From Rikenellaceae bacterium (GTDB taxonomy: Bacteria > Bacteroidota > Bacteroidia > Bacteroidales > UBA932), in assembly GCA_012800665.1 (NCBI GenBank), contig JAAZIW010000157.1:1-6377 (forward strand): 6,377 nt of DNA, read 5' to 3'. This document shows, one piece after another, positions 1-5,978 of this stretch. Under the pieces are notes generated by a model that ran no database searches, had not been told where the DNA came from, and saw only the letters and a program-made list of their open reading frames with translations. Position 1 is the first letter of the stretch, and each line of letters begins with the position of its first letter. The position numbers and the translations under genes were made by a program.

Positions 1-132
1 ATTCATATTGTCAATGCCTACGATGCGCCCGCTATTAAGCTCGGCAAAAAGGCGTTTAACAAGATTCGCCCCTATAAATCCGGCTGAGCCGGTGACAAGT
101 ATTGTTTTTCCTTCGAGAATAATTTTCTGCAT
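1..132 (-). CDS. NAD-dependent epimerase/dehydratase, N-terminal fragment (possibly UDP-glucuronate 4-epimerase)
   Basis: This is the first 44 codons of a short-chain dehydrogenase-type nucleotide-sugar epimerase; the rest lies beyond the window edge. The visible part contains the N-terminal beta strand and dinucleotide-binding loop (ILVTGSAGFIG, about residues 11-21, a GxxGxxG Rossmann motif), then the first helix and the second strand ending in GIDNMN (residues 39-44). The acidic end of that strand normally contacts the NAD ribose. The GIDNMN ending recalls UDP-glucuronate 4-epimerases, which often continue with a DYYD-like stretch, but that part is not visible. The start at 132 is preferred because an AGAAG-like stretch lies about 7 bases upstream. 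An in-frame ATG at 138 (two residues longer) is an alternative. The preceding nucleotidylyltransferase stops at 144, so the gene is almost certainly in the same operon. After a UDP-glucose dehydrogenase, an epimerase making UDP-galacturonate is a sensible inference. The family call is firm, the substrate is not. Confidence 0.85.
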   Translation of the reverse strand, partial: MQKIILEGKTILVTGSAGFIGANLVKRLFAELNSGRIVGIDNMN

Positions 133-143
133 AAACATGCTTC

Positions 144-881
144 TTATTTGAATAATTTTTGTGCCTCTTCGTAACTATCCAAAGAGCCAATATCAAACCT
201 GCGCCCCGGCATCTCCCAAGCATAAACCTCTGTTTTATCTACAAGATAATGTGCCAGATTGCCAGGTGCATCGAAACCGCATCCGCCATCTATAGCTGTC
301 TTTATAAGCGGGAGGTCTTTCTTAGAATAAATGTAGAAAGGCGGCACCGCCCAATGAGAGACCGGGTTTTCCGGCTTTTCCTGCATCTGCAGCACTTTCT
401 TATCAGAAGCCAACTCGACCACTCCGGTACGCTGCAATTTGGTAATTTCGGGCTCATGATGGCACATTATGCAGCTTGCTTTTTTTGCGTGGAAGAAATC
501 CACAAAACCCTTAAGAGAAAAGTCCAAGATGTTATCCGCCGCAAGTACCATAATATCATCATCAATGCTGCATTTGTCTATGGCAAGCAGCAAGTCGCAG
601 ACAGCACCGAGCCTGTTATCATTGCTTGTGGAGCCATCGTCCAAAACGCTAATCTTTTTTTGTATGATCTTCTTCTTTTCAGTAGCCCAATCCTCAAAAA
701 TCTTCGCAAACTTATGATTGGTCACCACAATTATTTCATCTATCCCATCTATGGCTTCAATATCCTTTATCAGTCTTCCCAAAATGGTGCTTTCGCCAAT
801 CCGGAGTAAAGGCTTCGGGAAGTTCTCTGTGAGAGGATATAGACGTGTGGCATAGCCTGCGGCCAAAACTACTGCTTTCAT
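144..881 (-). CDS. Sugar-1-phosphate nucleotidylyltransferase
   Basis: This 245-residue single-domain NTP-transferase would join a sugar 1-phosphate to a nucleoside triphosphate, giving an NDP-sugar and pyrophosphate in the cytoplasm. The N-terminal nucleotide-binding signature is present (LAAGYATRLYPLT, residues 6-18, then FPKPL at 21-25 with Lys23). The usual GxGTRL is GYATRL here. A metal-binding Asp is likely at 116 (AADN), an EKP motif lies at 168-170, and the C-terminal FDIG segment (229-232) carries a second candidate metal ligand, Asp230. No acyltransferase or left-handed helix domain follows, unlike GlmU. The frame is open 13 codons further upstream to 920, but the start at 881 is chosen because the conserved fold begins there and it forms an ATGA overlap with the stop of the kinase gene upstream. 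The kinase neighbour suggests it activates that enzyme's product, perhaps uronic acid 1-phosphate. Sequence alone does not fix the sugar or the nucleotide. Confidence 0.9.
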   Translation of the reverse strand: MKAVVLAAGYATRLYPLTENFPKPLLRIGESTILGRLIKDIEAIDGIDEIIVVTNHKFAKIFEDWATEKKKIIQKKISVLDDGSTSNDNRLGAVCDLLLAIDKCSIDDDIMVLAADNILDFSLKGFVDFFHAKKASCIMCHHEPEITKLQRTGVVELASDKKVLQMQEKPENPVSHWAVPPFYIYSKKDLPLIKTAIDGGCGFDAPGNLAHYLVDKTEVYAWEMPGRRFDIGSLDSYEEAQKLFK

Positions 882-2011
882 ACAAATCTTGCTCCGTTGT
901 CGGTATCGACAAATGTGCACATGAAGGAATTCTTGTATTGTGGGAAGCGGGCGAGGTATTTCTGAGTTATTGACTCTCTGATTCTGTCTAATTTATCAGG
1001 GTCACAGATGGCAAGACAGGCTCCCTTAAAGCCTGCTCCAGAGAATCTTCCTCCATAAATACCGTCCGTTTCGCGCATCGCCTTATAGATTTCTATAAGT
1101 TCGGGAGAGCCGCATTCGTAATTGTGAATGGAACTCTCGCAGCTTTCGAAACTTAGCTTGCCGAACCATTCCAAATCTCCCATCTCCCAGGCGCTTACCG
1201 CCTCTCTCACACGCTTATACTCTGAATAGAAATGCTCTGCACGCCTTGCAAAACGGGCGGGCATCTTATCTTTTACTTTCTCGAATTTGGCTTTATCGAC
1301 GTCACGGAGAAAGGTCAGTTTCTGCTCTTTGAGAGGCTCATCGTAATATGCCTGAACATTCCAAGCTGCCGTCTTGCATTCTGCAACACGAAGGTTGTAG
1401 TCGCTTTGCATAAGACTTCGGGTAAGACCGCTGAAGATAATTCCCAATTTAAATTCCGGCATGGAAGGATTACGGGGAATAAGGCGGTAATTATTGCTTT
1501 CGCAGTCGAGCATGAGCAAATGGTCTTTCTTGCCGAGAGCTATGCAGGCCTGGTCCAACAAGCCGTTATTCAACCCTATGTATTCCCGCTCTGCTTCAGA
1601 GGCAATCAGTGCAAGCTCCATCGGCTGCAGAATCACATTATTAGCTTTCGCAAAGGCCATCACATAGGCAATGAGAACTGCTGCGCTGGAACTGAGTCCG
1701 CCTACCGGAAGGGAGCCCCTGATGCTGCCTGTTATCCCCTTTTTCAGTTTGAATCGTTTCTGTAGGGCATATTTTGCCCCTCTTGCATAATCGCCCCAAT
1801 TGCCTTGCTTCACAGGCGCAGGTTTGGAAATGTCGAAGCTGACAGTCCCTGTGAAGGTTTCGCCATGAATAGTAACCATACTGTCCGGAGCTATGTCAAA
1901 TTCCAAATCTACGCCTTTGTCGAACGCAAAACCCGTAACAAGCCCTCGCTGATGGTCAACATGCGCTCCTATCGGGCACACGCGATATGGACTATGTATA
2001 TGATATTGCAT
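878..2011 (-). CDS. GHMP-family sugar kinase, galacturonokinase-like
   Basis: This 377-residue cytoplasmic kinase has all three GHMP blocks. The N-terminal sugar-binding block is SPYRVCPIGAHVDH (residues 7-20). The glycine/serine-rich ATP loop is LPVGGLSSSA (101-110). The C-terminal block is GRFSGAGFKGAC (321-332). Asp153 in GLLDQ is the likely catalytic base and Arg10 its likely partner, matching the galactokinase arrangement. Galactokinases read G-E-H-x-D-Y in the first block; here it is G-A-H-V-D-H, with Ala16 replacing the Glu that contacts the sugar. Plant galacturonokinase, as I recall it, shares this change and also resembles the segments around NLRVAEC (206-212), RRAEHFYSE (256-264) and NYECG (297-301). 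The proposed reaction is galacturonate plus ATP to galacturonate 1-phosphate. The TAATG junction with the dehydrogenase and the ATGA junction with the nucleotidylyltransferase imply coupled translation. Automatic annotation would probably say galactokinase; a plain galactose kinase is the main alternative. Confidence 0.88.
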   Translation of the reverse strand: MQYHIHSPYRVCPIGAHVDHQRGLVTGFAFDKGVDLEFDIAPDSMVTIHGETFTGTVSFDISKPAPVKQGNWGDYARGAKYALQKRFKLKKGITGSIRGSLPVGGLSSSAAVLIAYVMAFAKANNVILQPMELALIASEAEREYIGLNNGLLDQACIALGKKDHLLMLDCESNNYRLIPRNPSMPEFKLGIIFSGLTRSLMQSDYNLRVAECKTAAWNVQAYYDEPLKEQKLTFLRDVDKAKFEKVKDKMPARFARRAEHFYSEYKRVREAVSAWEMGDLEWFGKLSFESCESSIHNYECGSPELIEIYKAMRETDGIYGGRFSGAGFKGACLAICDPDKLDRIRESITQKYLARFPQYKNSFMCTFVDTDNGARFV

Positions 2012-3321
2012 TAACCGATTTTATAATATTTGAATCCTTTTTCGGCAAGCTCTTCGGCATCGTAAATATTACGGCCGTCAACAACCAATTTTTCTTTCAT
2101 CAGCTTGCCGAGAACACTCCAGCTTGGCATTCTAAATTCTTTCCATTCTGTAACAAGCAACAAGGCATCAGCATCCACAGCTGCGTCATACATATCTTTG
2201 CAGTAAATAACCTCATCCCCCATTCTGCGCTTGCACTCATCCATCGCTATCGGGTCATAAACCTTTATAGTGCAGCCTGCTTTTAAGAATTTTTCAATAA
2301 GCACAAGTGAGGGGGCTTCACGCATATCATCGGTTTCCGGCTTGAAAGCAAGACCCCACATGGCAATTGTCTTGCCCTTCAAATTGCCTTTATAATGTTT
2401 GTTGAGTTTCTCGAAAAGAATTGATTTCTGGATTTCATTTACCTCCTCAACCGCTTTGAGCACCCTCATGGAATAGCCGTTCTTTTCGGCTGTTTTAATA
2501 AGAGCTTTCACATCTTTAGGCAGGCAGCTTCCACCATAGCCGCAGCCCGGGTAAAGGAATTTTTTTCCTATGCGGGTATCGCTGCTTATGCCTTTGCGCA
2601 CCATATTAACATCAGCGCCCATGATTTCGCATAGATTGGCAATGTCGTTCATGAAGGAGATGCGCGTTGCAAGCATTGCGTTGGCTGCATATTTAATCAT
2701 TTCTGCAGAGGGAATATCGGTAAAAATCATACGCTCTCCGCTAAGCATGAATGGTTTATAGAGGCGCCTCATCAAGGTTTTGGCCCTATCGCTGTCTGTC
2801 CCTACAACAACTCTGTCCGGTGTCATAAAATCCTTGACTGCTGCGCCCTCCTTCAAAAACTCAGGATTGGATGCCACATCAAAAGGTATATCTTCGCCTC
2901 TCTTGGCAAGTTCTTCTTTAACCGCCTGCTTGACTTTGGCGGCAGTCCCCACCGGAACAGTGGATTTTGTAACCAAGAGGGTGTATTTCTTTATGTTTTG
3001 GCCAAAAGTTTTAGCAACATTCAGCACATATTGCAAATCCGCTGAACCATCCTCGTCGGGAGGGGTGCCGACAGCACTGAAAACAATTTCTACATCATCT
3101 ATAACGCTTGTGAGATCGGTGGTAAAATGAAGACGGCCTGCGGCCAGATTCTTCTTTACCATATCTTCCAGGCCGGGTTCGTAGATAGGTATCTCTCCAT
3201 TCAGGAGCTTTTTAATCTTATTTTCATCAATATCTACGCAGGTGACATTTACACCCATTTCTGCGAAGCAAGTTCCGCTTACAAGACCGACATAGCCGGT
3301 GCCTACGATTGCAATATTCAT
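2011..3321 (-). CDS. ugd: UDP-glucose 6-dehydrogenase
   Basis: This 436-residue enzyme oxidises UDP-glucose to UDP-glucuronate with two NAD+. The N-terminal Rossmann domain has the GTGYVG motif (residues 7-12), with Asp30 at the end of the second strand (VDID). The catalytic set is complete: EFLKEGAA (154-161), Lys210 and Asn214 in MIKYAANAMLATR, and the nucleophile Cys266 in GYGGSCLPKD (261-270). The C-terminal UDP-binding domain includes WGLAFKPETDDMREAP (322-337), and VVDGRN at 413-418 is also typical. Length matches the bacterial Ugd/TuaD class. The UDP-N-acetylmannosamine dehydrogenase class is less likely given the FLKEGAAVKDF and GYGGSCLPKD versions of the motifs. Translation starts exactly at the Rossmann strand (MNIAIVGTG), and a promoter -7 box lies only 5 bases before the ATG, so the mRNA may be leaderless. 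It is the first gene of a unit with the kinase, nucleotidylyltransferase and epimerase. Confidence 0.96.
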   Translation of the reverse strand: MNIAIVGTGYVGLVSGTCFAEMGVNVTCVDIDENKIKKLLNGEIPIYEPGLEDMVKKNLAAGRLHFTTDLTSVIDDVEIVFSAVGTPPDEDGSADLQYVLNVAKTFGQNIKKYTLLVTKSTVPVGTAAKVKQAVKEELAKRGEDIPFDVASNPEFLKEGAAVKDFMTPDRVVVGTDSDRAKTLMRRLYKPFMLSGERMIFTDIPSAEMIKYAANAMLATRISFMNDIANLCEIMGADVNMVRKGISSDTRIGKKFLYPGCGYGGSCLPKDVKALIKTAEKNGYSMRVLKAVEEVNEIQKSILFEKLNKHYKGNLKGKTIAMWGLAFKPETDDMREAPSLVLIEKFLKAGCTIKVYDPIAMDECKRRMGDEVIYCKDMYDAAVDADALLLVTEWKEFRMPSWSVLGKLMKEKLVVDGRNIYDAEELAEKGFKYYKIG

Positions 3322-3326
3322 AATTG

Positions 3327-3359
3327 CAAAGATAGCAATATTTTCGGGTGGGGTATAAA
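3327..3359 (-). promoter_or_regulatory. Bacteroidota-type promoter of the ugd operon
   Basis: On the minus strand, TATCTTTG (3334-3327) matches the -7 consensus TAnnTTTG exactly. The -33 box is weaker: TTTA at 3359-3356 with a 21-base spacer, or a shifted TATA with 19. Transcription should begin about 5 bases past the -7 box, around 3322, right next to the ATG at 3321. This leaves essentially no 5' leader. The same ten bases, CTATCTTTGC, occur in the promoter upstream of the glycosyltransferase gene. Confidence 0.72.
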
Positions 3360-3412
3360 AGTGCTTGTAGTGAACCTAGATGGATGTGAAACAATACAAT
3401 ACGAAGCTTTCG

Positions 3413-4564
3413 CTACAATCCTTTGTGCTCAAATACATGAATAACTTTATCACGATGCGACTCGCAAGCAATTCGATTGAGGATTGATAAACGTTTACTG
3501 CCTTTTATAAACCTAGGCAAGAGACCCATTGAATACAATTTTAACAATACTCTATTCCTATAGGGCTCGAAAGTTCTATATTCAATCTTCTTACTACTAT
3601 CGTAATAGGCATTAACTAAATTTGTCAATTGGTCCCTATCTTCAATTATAGAATTAAGGCGTTTAAGTTGTTGAAAGAACAGCCTAGAATCTGTATCGTT
3701 TAATAGCTCTATATATGGACCTGTTAAGCATTGAATATAAGGAGTAATCGAATAATCAACTTTTGATTGCGTAAAACTTAATTTTACCATAAATCCTTCA
3801 TTCCATAATTTGCTTACACTGGTTCTATTTCCATATTTATCAAAAAGAAAGTTACCTAGGCCATAAAAAATCGGCTTGTCTTTATACACCTCATACCCAC
3901 TATAGCAATGTTGATGATGATTAACGACCGCATCTGCGCCTGCATCTATAAAAAAACGATAAGTATCTTGCATTCTAAGAGACGGGAGATGGAAGAGTTC
4001 GTGGCCTCCATGAACTATCACGATTACATAATTTGCTTTAGCTTTTGCCTCTGAAATAGCATAATATTGTTTGATAGGATTTAAGGCGTTTGCTCCAGGT
4101 TTTGAAACTGTAGCAATCGAGAATTCATGCTCACAACAATTAATAATAACTAATGACTCTCCATTAATTTCTTTATATAAAACCTTACCGGCTTCCTCTG
4201 AATTATTACCAAACCCAACAGTATCGATAGAAGAATTATTTAAAAACTTTTTTGTCTCAAAAGCACACTCTGCTCCTTGGTCCATTATATGATTGTTTGC
4301 TAATGTACAGCAATTAAAACCAGCAAATTTGATAGCCTCAACAGATTCAATTGTCCCTTTCAGATTGGGACCACACTTAGGAATTGGTTTAGCGATTTTC
4401 TCTTTACTTACTATTGGGAATTCAAAGTTGACAATACTATAATCAGCCGATTTGATAATTGGCTTAACGCTCGACAACATTGAATCGTATTCCCTATTTT
4501 TAATTAATGAAAATAACCTTCCGGTCTGACAGAAATCACCTGCAACTAAAACTGATAGTGCCAT
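3413..4564 (-). CDS. CapA-family protein (poly-gamma-glutamate/capsule type, metallophosphatase-like fold)
   Basis: This 383-residue protein belongs to the CapA/PgsA family, which has a calcineurin-like metallophosphatase fold. Metal-site motifs are intact in order: AGDF (residues 8-11, Asp10), NFEFP (46-50, Glu48), LANNHIMDQG (88-97, with Asn91, His92 and Asp95), VHGGHE (184-189), and NHHQHC (215-220), followed by GLGNFLFD (235-242). The C-terminal part from about residue 325 is basic and matches no motif I recognise. In Bacillus, CapA/PgsA helps poly-gamma-glutamate synthesis and is membrane-anchored. Here the protein starts directly at the first core strand (MALSVLVAGDF), with no signal peptide or membrane anchor, so it is probably cytoplasmic. 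No CapB- or CapC-like partner is present, so I infer a modification or hydrolysis role in polysaccharide assembly rather than polyglutamate synthesis. Its G+C content is about 30% in sampled lines, well below its neighbours. It has its own likely promoter. Confidence 0.88.
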   Translation of the reverse strand: MALSVLVAGDFCQTGRLFSLIKNREYDSMLSSVKPIIKSADYSIVNFEFPIVSKEKIAKPIPKCGPNLKGTIESVEAIKFAGFNCCTLANNHIMDQGAECAFETKKFLNNSSIDTVGFGNNSEEAGKVLYKEINGESLVIINCCEHEFSIATVSKPGANALNPIKQYYAISEAKAKANYVIVIVHGGHELFHLPSLRMQDTYRFFIDAGADAVVNHHQHCYSGYEVYKDKPIFYGLGNFLFDKYGNRTSVSKLWNEGFMVKLSFTQSKVDYSITPYIQCLTGPYIELLNDTDSRLFFQQLKRLNSIIEDRDQLTNLVNAYYDSSKKIEYRTFEPYRNRVLLKLYSMGLLPRFIKGSKRLSILNRIACESHRDKVIHVFEHKGL

Positions 4565-4637
4565 TATAAATATTAGAATTGCGTTTCAATCACTTTGTTT
4601 TAAAAAAAAATGTTTTTTCTGCACCAATTAAAGCAAC

Positions 4638-4658
4638 CACAAATGTAATAAATTTGTG
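4638..4658. repeat. Perfect 7-base inverted repeat overlapping the capA-like promoter
   Basis: Read on the minus strand, the arms are CACAAAT and ATTTGTG, separated by 7 bases (TTATTAC). The right arm contains the TTTG of the -7 box, so the dyad straddles the position where RNA polymerase would melt the DNA. No U-tract follows, which argues against a terminator. It could be an operator for a dimeric regulator, but an A/T-rich gap can also produce such a short dyad by chance. Confidence 0.4.
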
Positions 4659-4670
4659 TCGGTAATGAAA
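4640..4670 (-). promoter_or_regulatory. Probable Bacteroidota-type promoter of the capA-like gene
   Basis: TACATTTG (4647-4640 on the minus strand) is an exact match to TAnnTTTG. TTTC at 4670-4667, 19 bases upstream, matches three of four bases of the -33 box. Predicted transcription start is near 4635, giving a leader of about 70 bases. That leader is very A/T-rich and includes a run of nine T residues (4610-4602). No Shine-Dalgarno sequence is visible before the ATG at 4564. Confidence 0.6.
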
Positions 4671-4701
4671 ATTTAATAGGCAACAATAAGGTTAAATAGG
4701 G

Positions 4702-5922
4702 CTAATTTTGGCGGGAATCCTTGTCTTTCATCTTTATATAATAATCTATACTCAAAGCGTTGTGGTCTATGAATTTGCGGATTTTCTTGAATCCCGGGCG
4801 TTGATTTATATGCATGATTCGCCCAAAACCTACAAAAAAGCGGTATAACCTACCTTTATGCCTTTGTGACGAACGCATTAAGGCATAAAAGACGAAAGTC
4901 ACTAAAAGGGAATAGAATATCACTATATATAATTGCCAATCTATATTGGCGCCAAGCTTCCAGCTAAGGTACCAAATCAGCACCAATAGGAACTGCAAAG
5001 AGAGTATTGTTACTGAGGTGCCGATATGAGAAAATCCGCAATCTATAAAAAGATGATGTAGATGGGTTTTATCGGGATGGAAGGGAGATTTTCCTCTAAT
5101 CATGCGGCGAGCCATAACACGAAGGGTATCAAATACCGGTATGCCAAGCACCGCAAGCGTAAATGCCACAAGCCCAACGCCATGTGATTCAAGCGCAGAG
5201 CTTGGAGAATTGTAAGATAGTGTGCAAAACACGCATAGGGTAAGTAGAGTGCCGAGCATTAGTGTGCCGCCATCACCTATGAACATTCTGGAAGATTTAC
5301 CGAATACGTTATGTAAGAAAAAAGGAATAAGGGCAGCCCCAGTAGCAAAACAAAGGGTGCCCATAGAAAAATTGCGCGTGAGGAAAAAGGCTATTCCGAA
5401 AAAGAAGCAAGCCATAATGCCAAAGCCGGAAGAATAGCCATTTACGCCATCTATAAGATTAATGGCGTTTATAATGCCGACTCCGGCTATTAAACTGATG
5501 GGAATGCTCCATTTTAGCCCTATTCTATGTATTCCCCAAAGGCCATGAAAATCATCAATTGAAGCGCCCACTACGAACATTATAAAGAGCACTACAAGGA
5601 CTTCCGCAAGCAGGCGAATATATGGAGAAAGACCCGCAATATCGTCCCAGATACCAATCAACAACATGGCTGTCATGGCTATCAGCCCATAAACCATAAC
5701 CCCGGAACGCATTATAAAAAACGATACTCCTACAGCCGCTATTATACTCAAATAAACACCCACTCCTCCAAAAACAGGAACAGGAGTTTTTTGTAGTTTG
5801 CGTGCATCGGGATTATCAAAAATGCTGCGTTTGACAGCGAACCTTAGAACAAACGGATAAACAAGCAGAGAAACTATAAGTGCTATAGCTGTTATTATGA
5901 CTATTCCCCAAATCTTACTCAT
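4702..5922 (-). CDS. WecA/MraY-family undecaprenyl-phosphate sugar-1-phosphate transferase (glycosyltransferase family 4)
   Basis: This 406-residue polytopic inner-membrane protein would transfer a HexNAc 1-phosphate from its UDP-sugar onto undecaprenyl phosphate, the first step of lipid-linked glycan assembly. About eleven hydrophobic segments are visible by eye (roughly 5-28, 50-71, 74-91, 103-121, 138-155, 163-181, 186-205, 219-236, 248-266, 301-320, 329-348). Family motifs lie in cytoplasmic loops: DNPDARKLQKTPVPVFGG (36-53), the Asp pair in WDD (92-94), NAINLIDGVNG (152-162, Asn155 and Asp158), FIGDGG (214-219), and FHPDKTHLHH (281-290), the counterpart of the WecA HIH region. These favour the WecA/TagO/WbpL branch over MraY of peptidoglycan synthesis. 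A basic cytoplasmic tail of about 55 residues follows the last membrane segment. The start at 5922 is supported by a strong promoter just upstream. The transferred sugar, GlcNAc or another HexNAc, cannot be told. Confidence 0.93.
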   Translation of the reverse strand: MSKIWGIVIITAIALIVSLLVYPFVLRFAVKRSIFDNPDARKLQKTPVPVFGGVGVYLSIIAAVGVSFFIMRSGVMVYGLIAMTAMLLIGIWDDIAGLSPYIRLLAEVLVVLFIMFVVGASIDDFHGLWGIHRIGLKWSIPISLIAGVGIINAINLIDGVNGYSSGFGIMACFFFGIAFFLTRNFSMGTLCFATGAALIPFFLHNVFGKSSRMFIGDGGTLMLGTLLTLCVFCTLSYNSPSSALESHGVGLVAFTLAVLGIPVFDTLRVMARRMIRGKSPFHPDKTHLHHLFIDCGFSHIGTSVTILSLQFLLVLIWYLSWKLGANIDWQLYIVIFYSLLVTFVFYALMRSSQRHKGRLYRFFVGFGRIMHINQRPGFKKIRKFIDHNALSIDYYIKMKDKDSRQN

Positions 5923-5941
5923 AGATTGGCAATTAGTTTGG

Positions 5942-5972
5942 CAAAGATAGATATTTTTTTTCGGCTAACAAA
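5942..5972 (-). promoter_or_regulatory. Strong consensus Bacteroidota promoter of the WecA-like gene
   Basis: The minus strand reads TTTG (5972-5969), exactly 19 bases, then TATCTTTG (5949-5942). Both the -33 (TTTG) and -7 (TAnnTTTG) boxes match fully. The spacer contains an A8 run. Transcription should start near 5937, leaving a short leader of about 15 bases before the ATG at 5922. The -33 box lies only 7 bases past the end of the cupin gene. Confidence 0.85.
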
Positions 5973-5978
5973 CTCTGT

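Noticed and set aside
159..809. Plus-strand open frame of 216 codons antisense to the nucleotidylyltransferase.
   Set aside because: The minus-strand frame encodes a complete, motif-bearing enzyme. The plus-strand translation has no recognisable domain and no promoter signature.
882..920. Thirteen-codon N-terminal extension of the nucleotidylyltransferase, starting at 920.
   Set aside because: It would overlap the kinase gene by 43 bases, adds a basic peptide absent from the family, and the start at 881 fits both the fold and the ATGA junction.
1232..1765. Plus-strand open frame of 177 codons antisense to the GHMP kinase.
   Set aside because: It lies wholly inside the kinase gene and its translation is Cys- and His-rich without any family motif, as expected for a shadow frame.
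1904..1911. TAnnTTTG-like match (TAGATTTG, minus strand) inside the kinase gene.
   Set aside because: No TTTG-like box at 19-21 bases upstream and it lies in coding sequence, so it is probably a chance match.
878..2011. HddA-type heptose-7-phosphate kinase paired with an HddC-type nucleotidylyltransferase.
   Set aside because: The kinase has galactokinase-type N- and C-terminal blocks (IGAHVDH and GRFSGAGF), and no heptose isomerase or phosphatase partner is present.
3398..3413. Possible terminator hairpin just after the capA-like gene (CGAA/TTCG arms around AGC, minus strand).
   Set aside because: The stem is only four base pairs and no continuous U-tract follows, so it is too weak to call.
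4671..4701. Possible terminator after the WecA-like gene.
   Set aside because: The A/T-rich stretch shows no stable inverted repeat followed by T residues.
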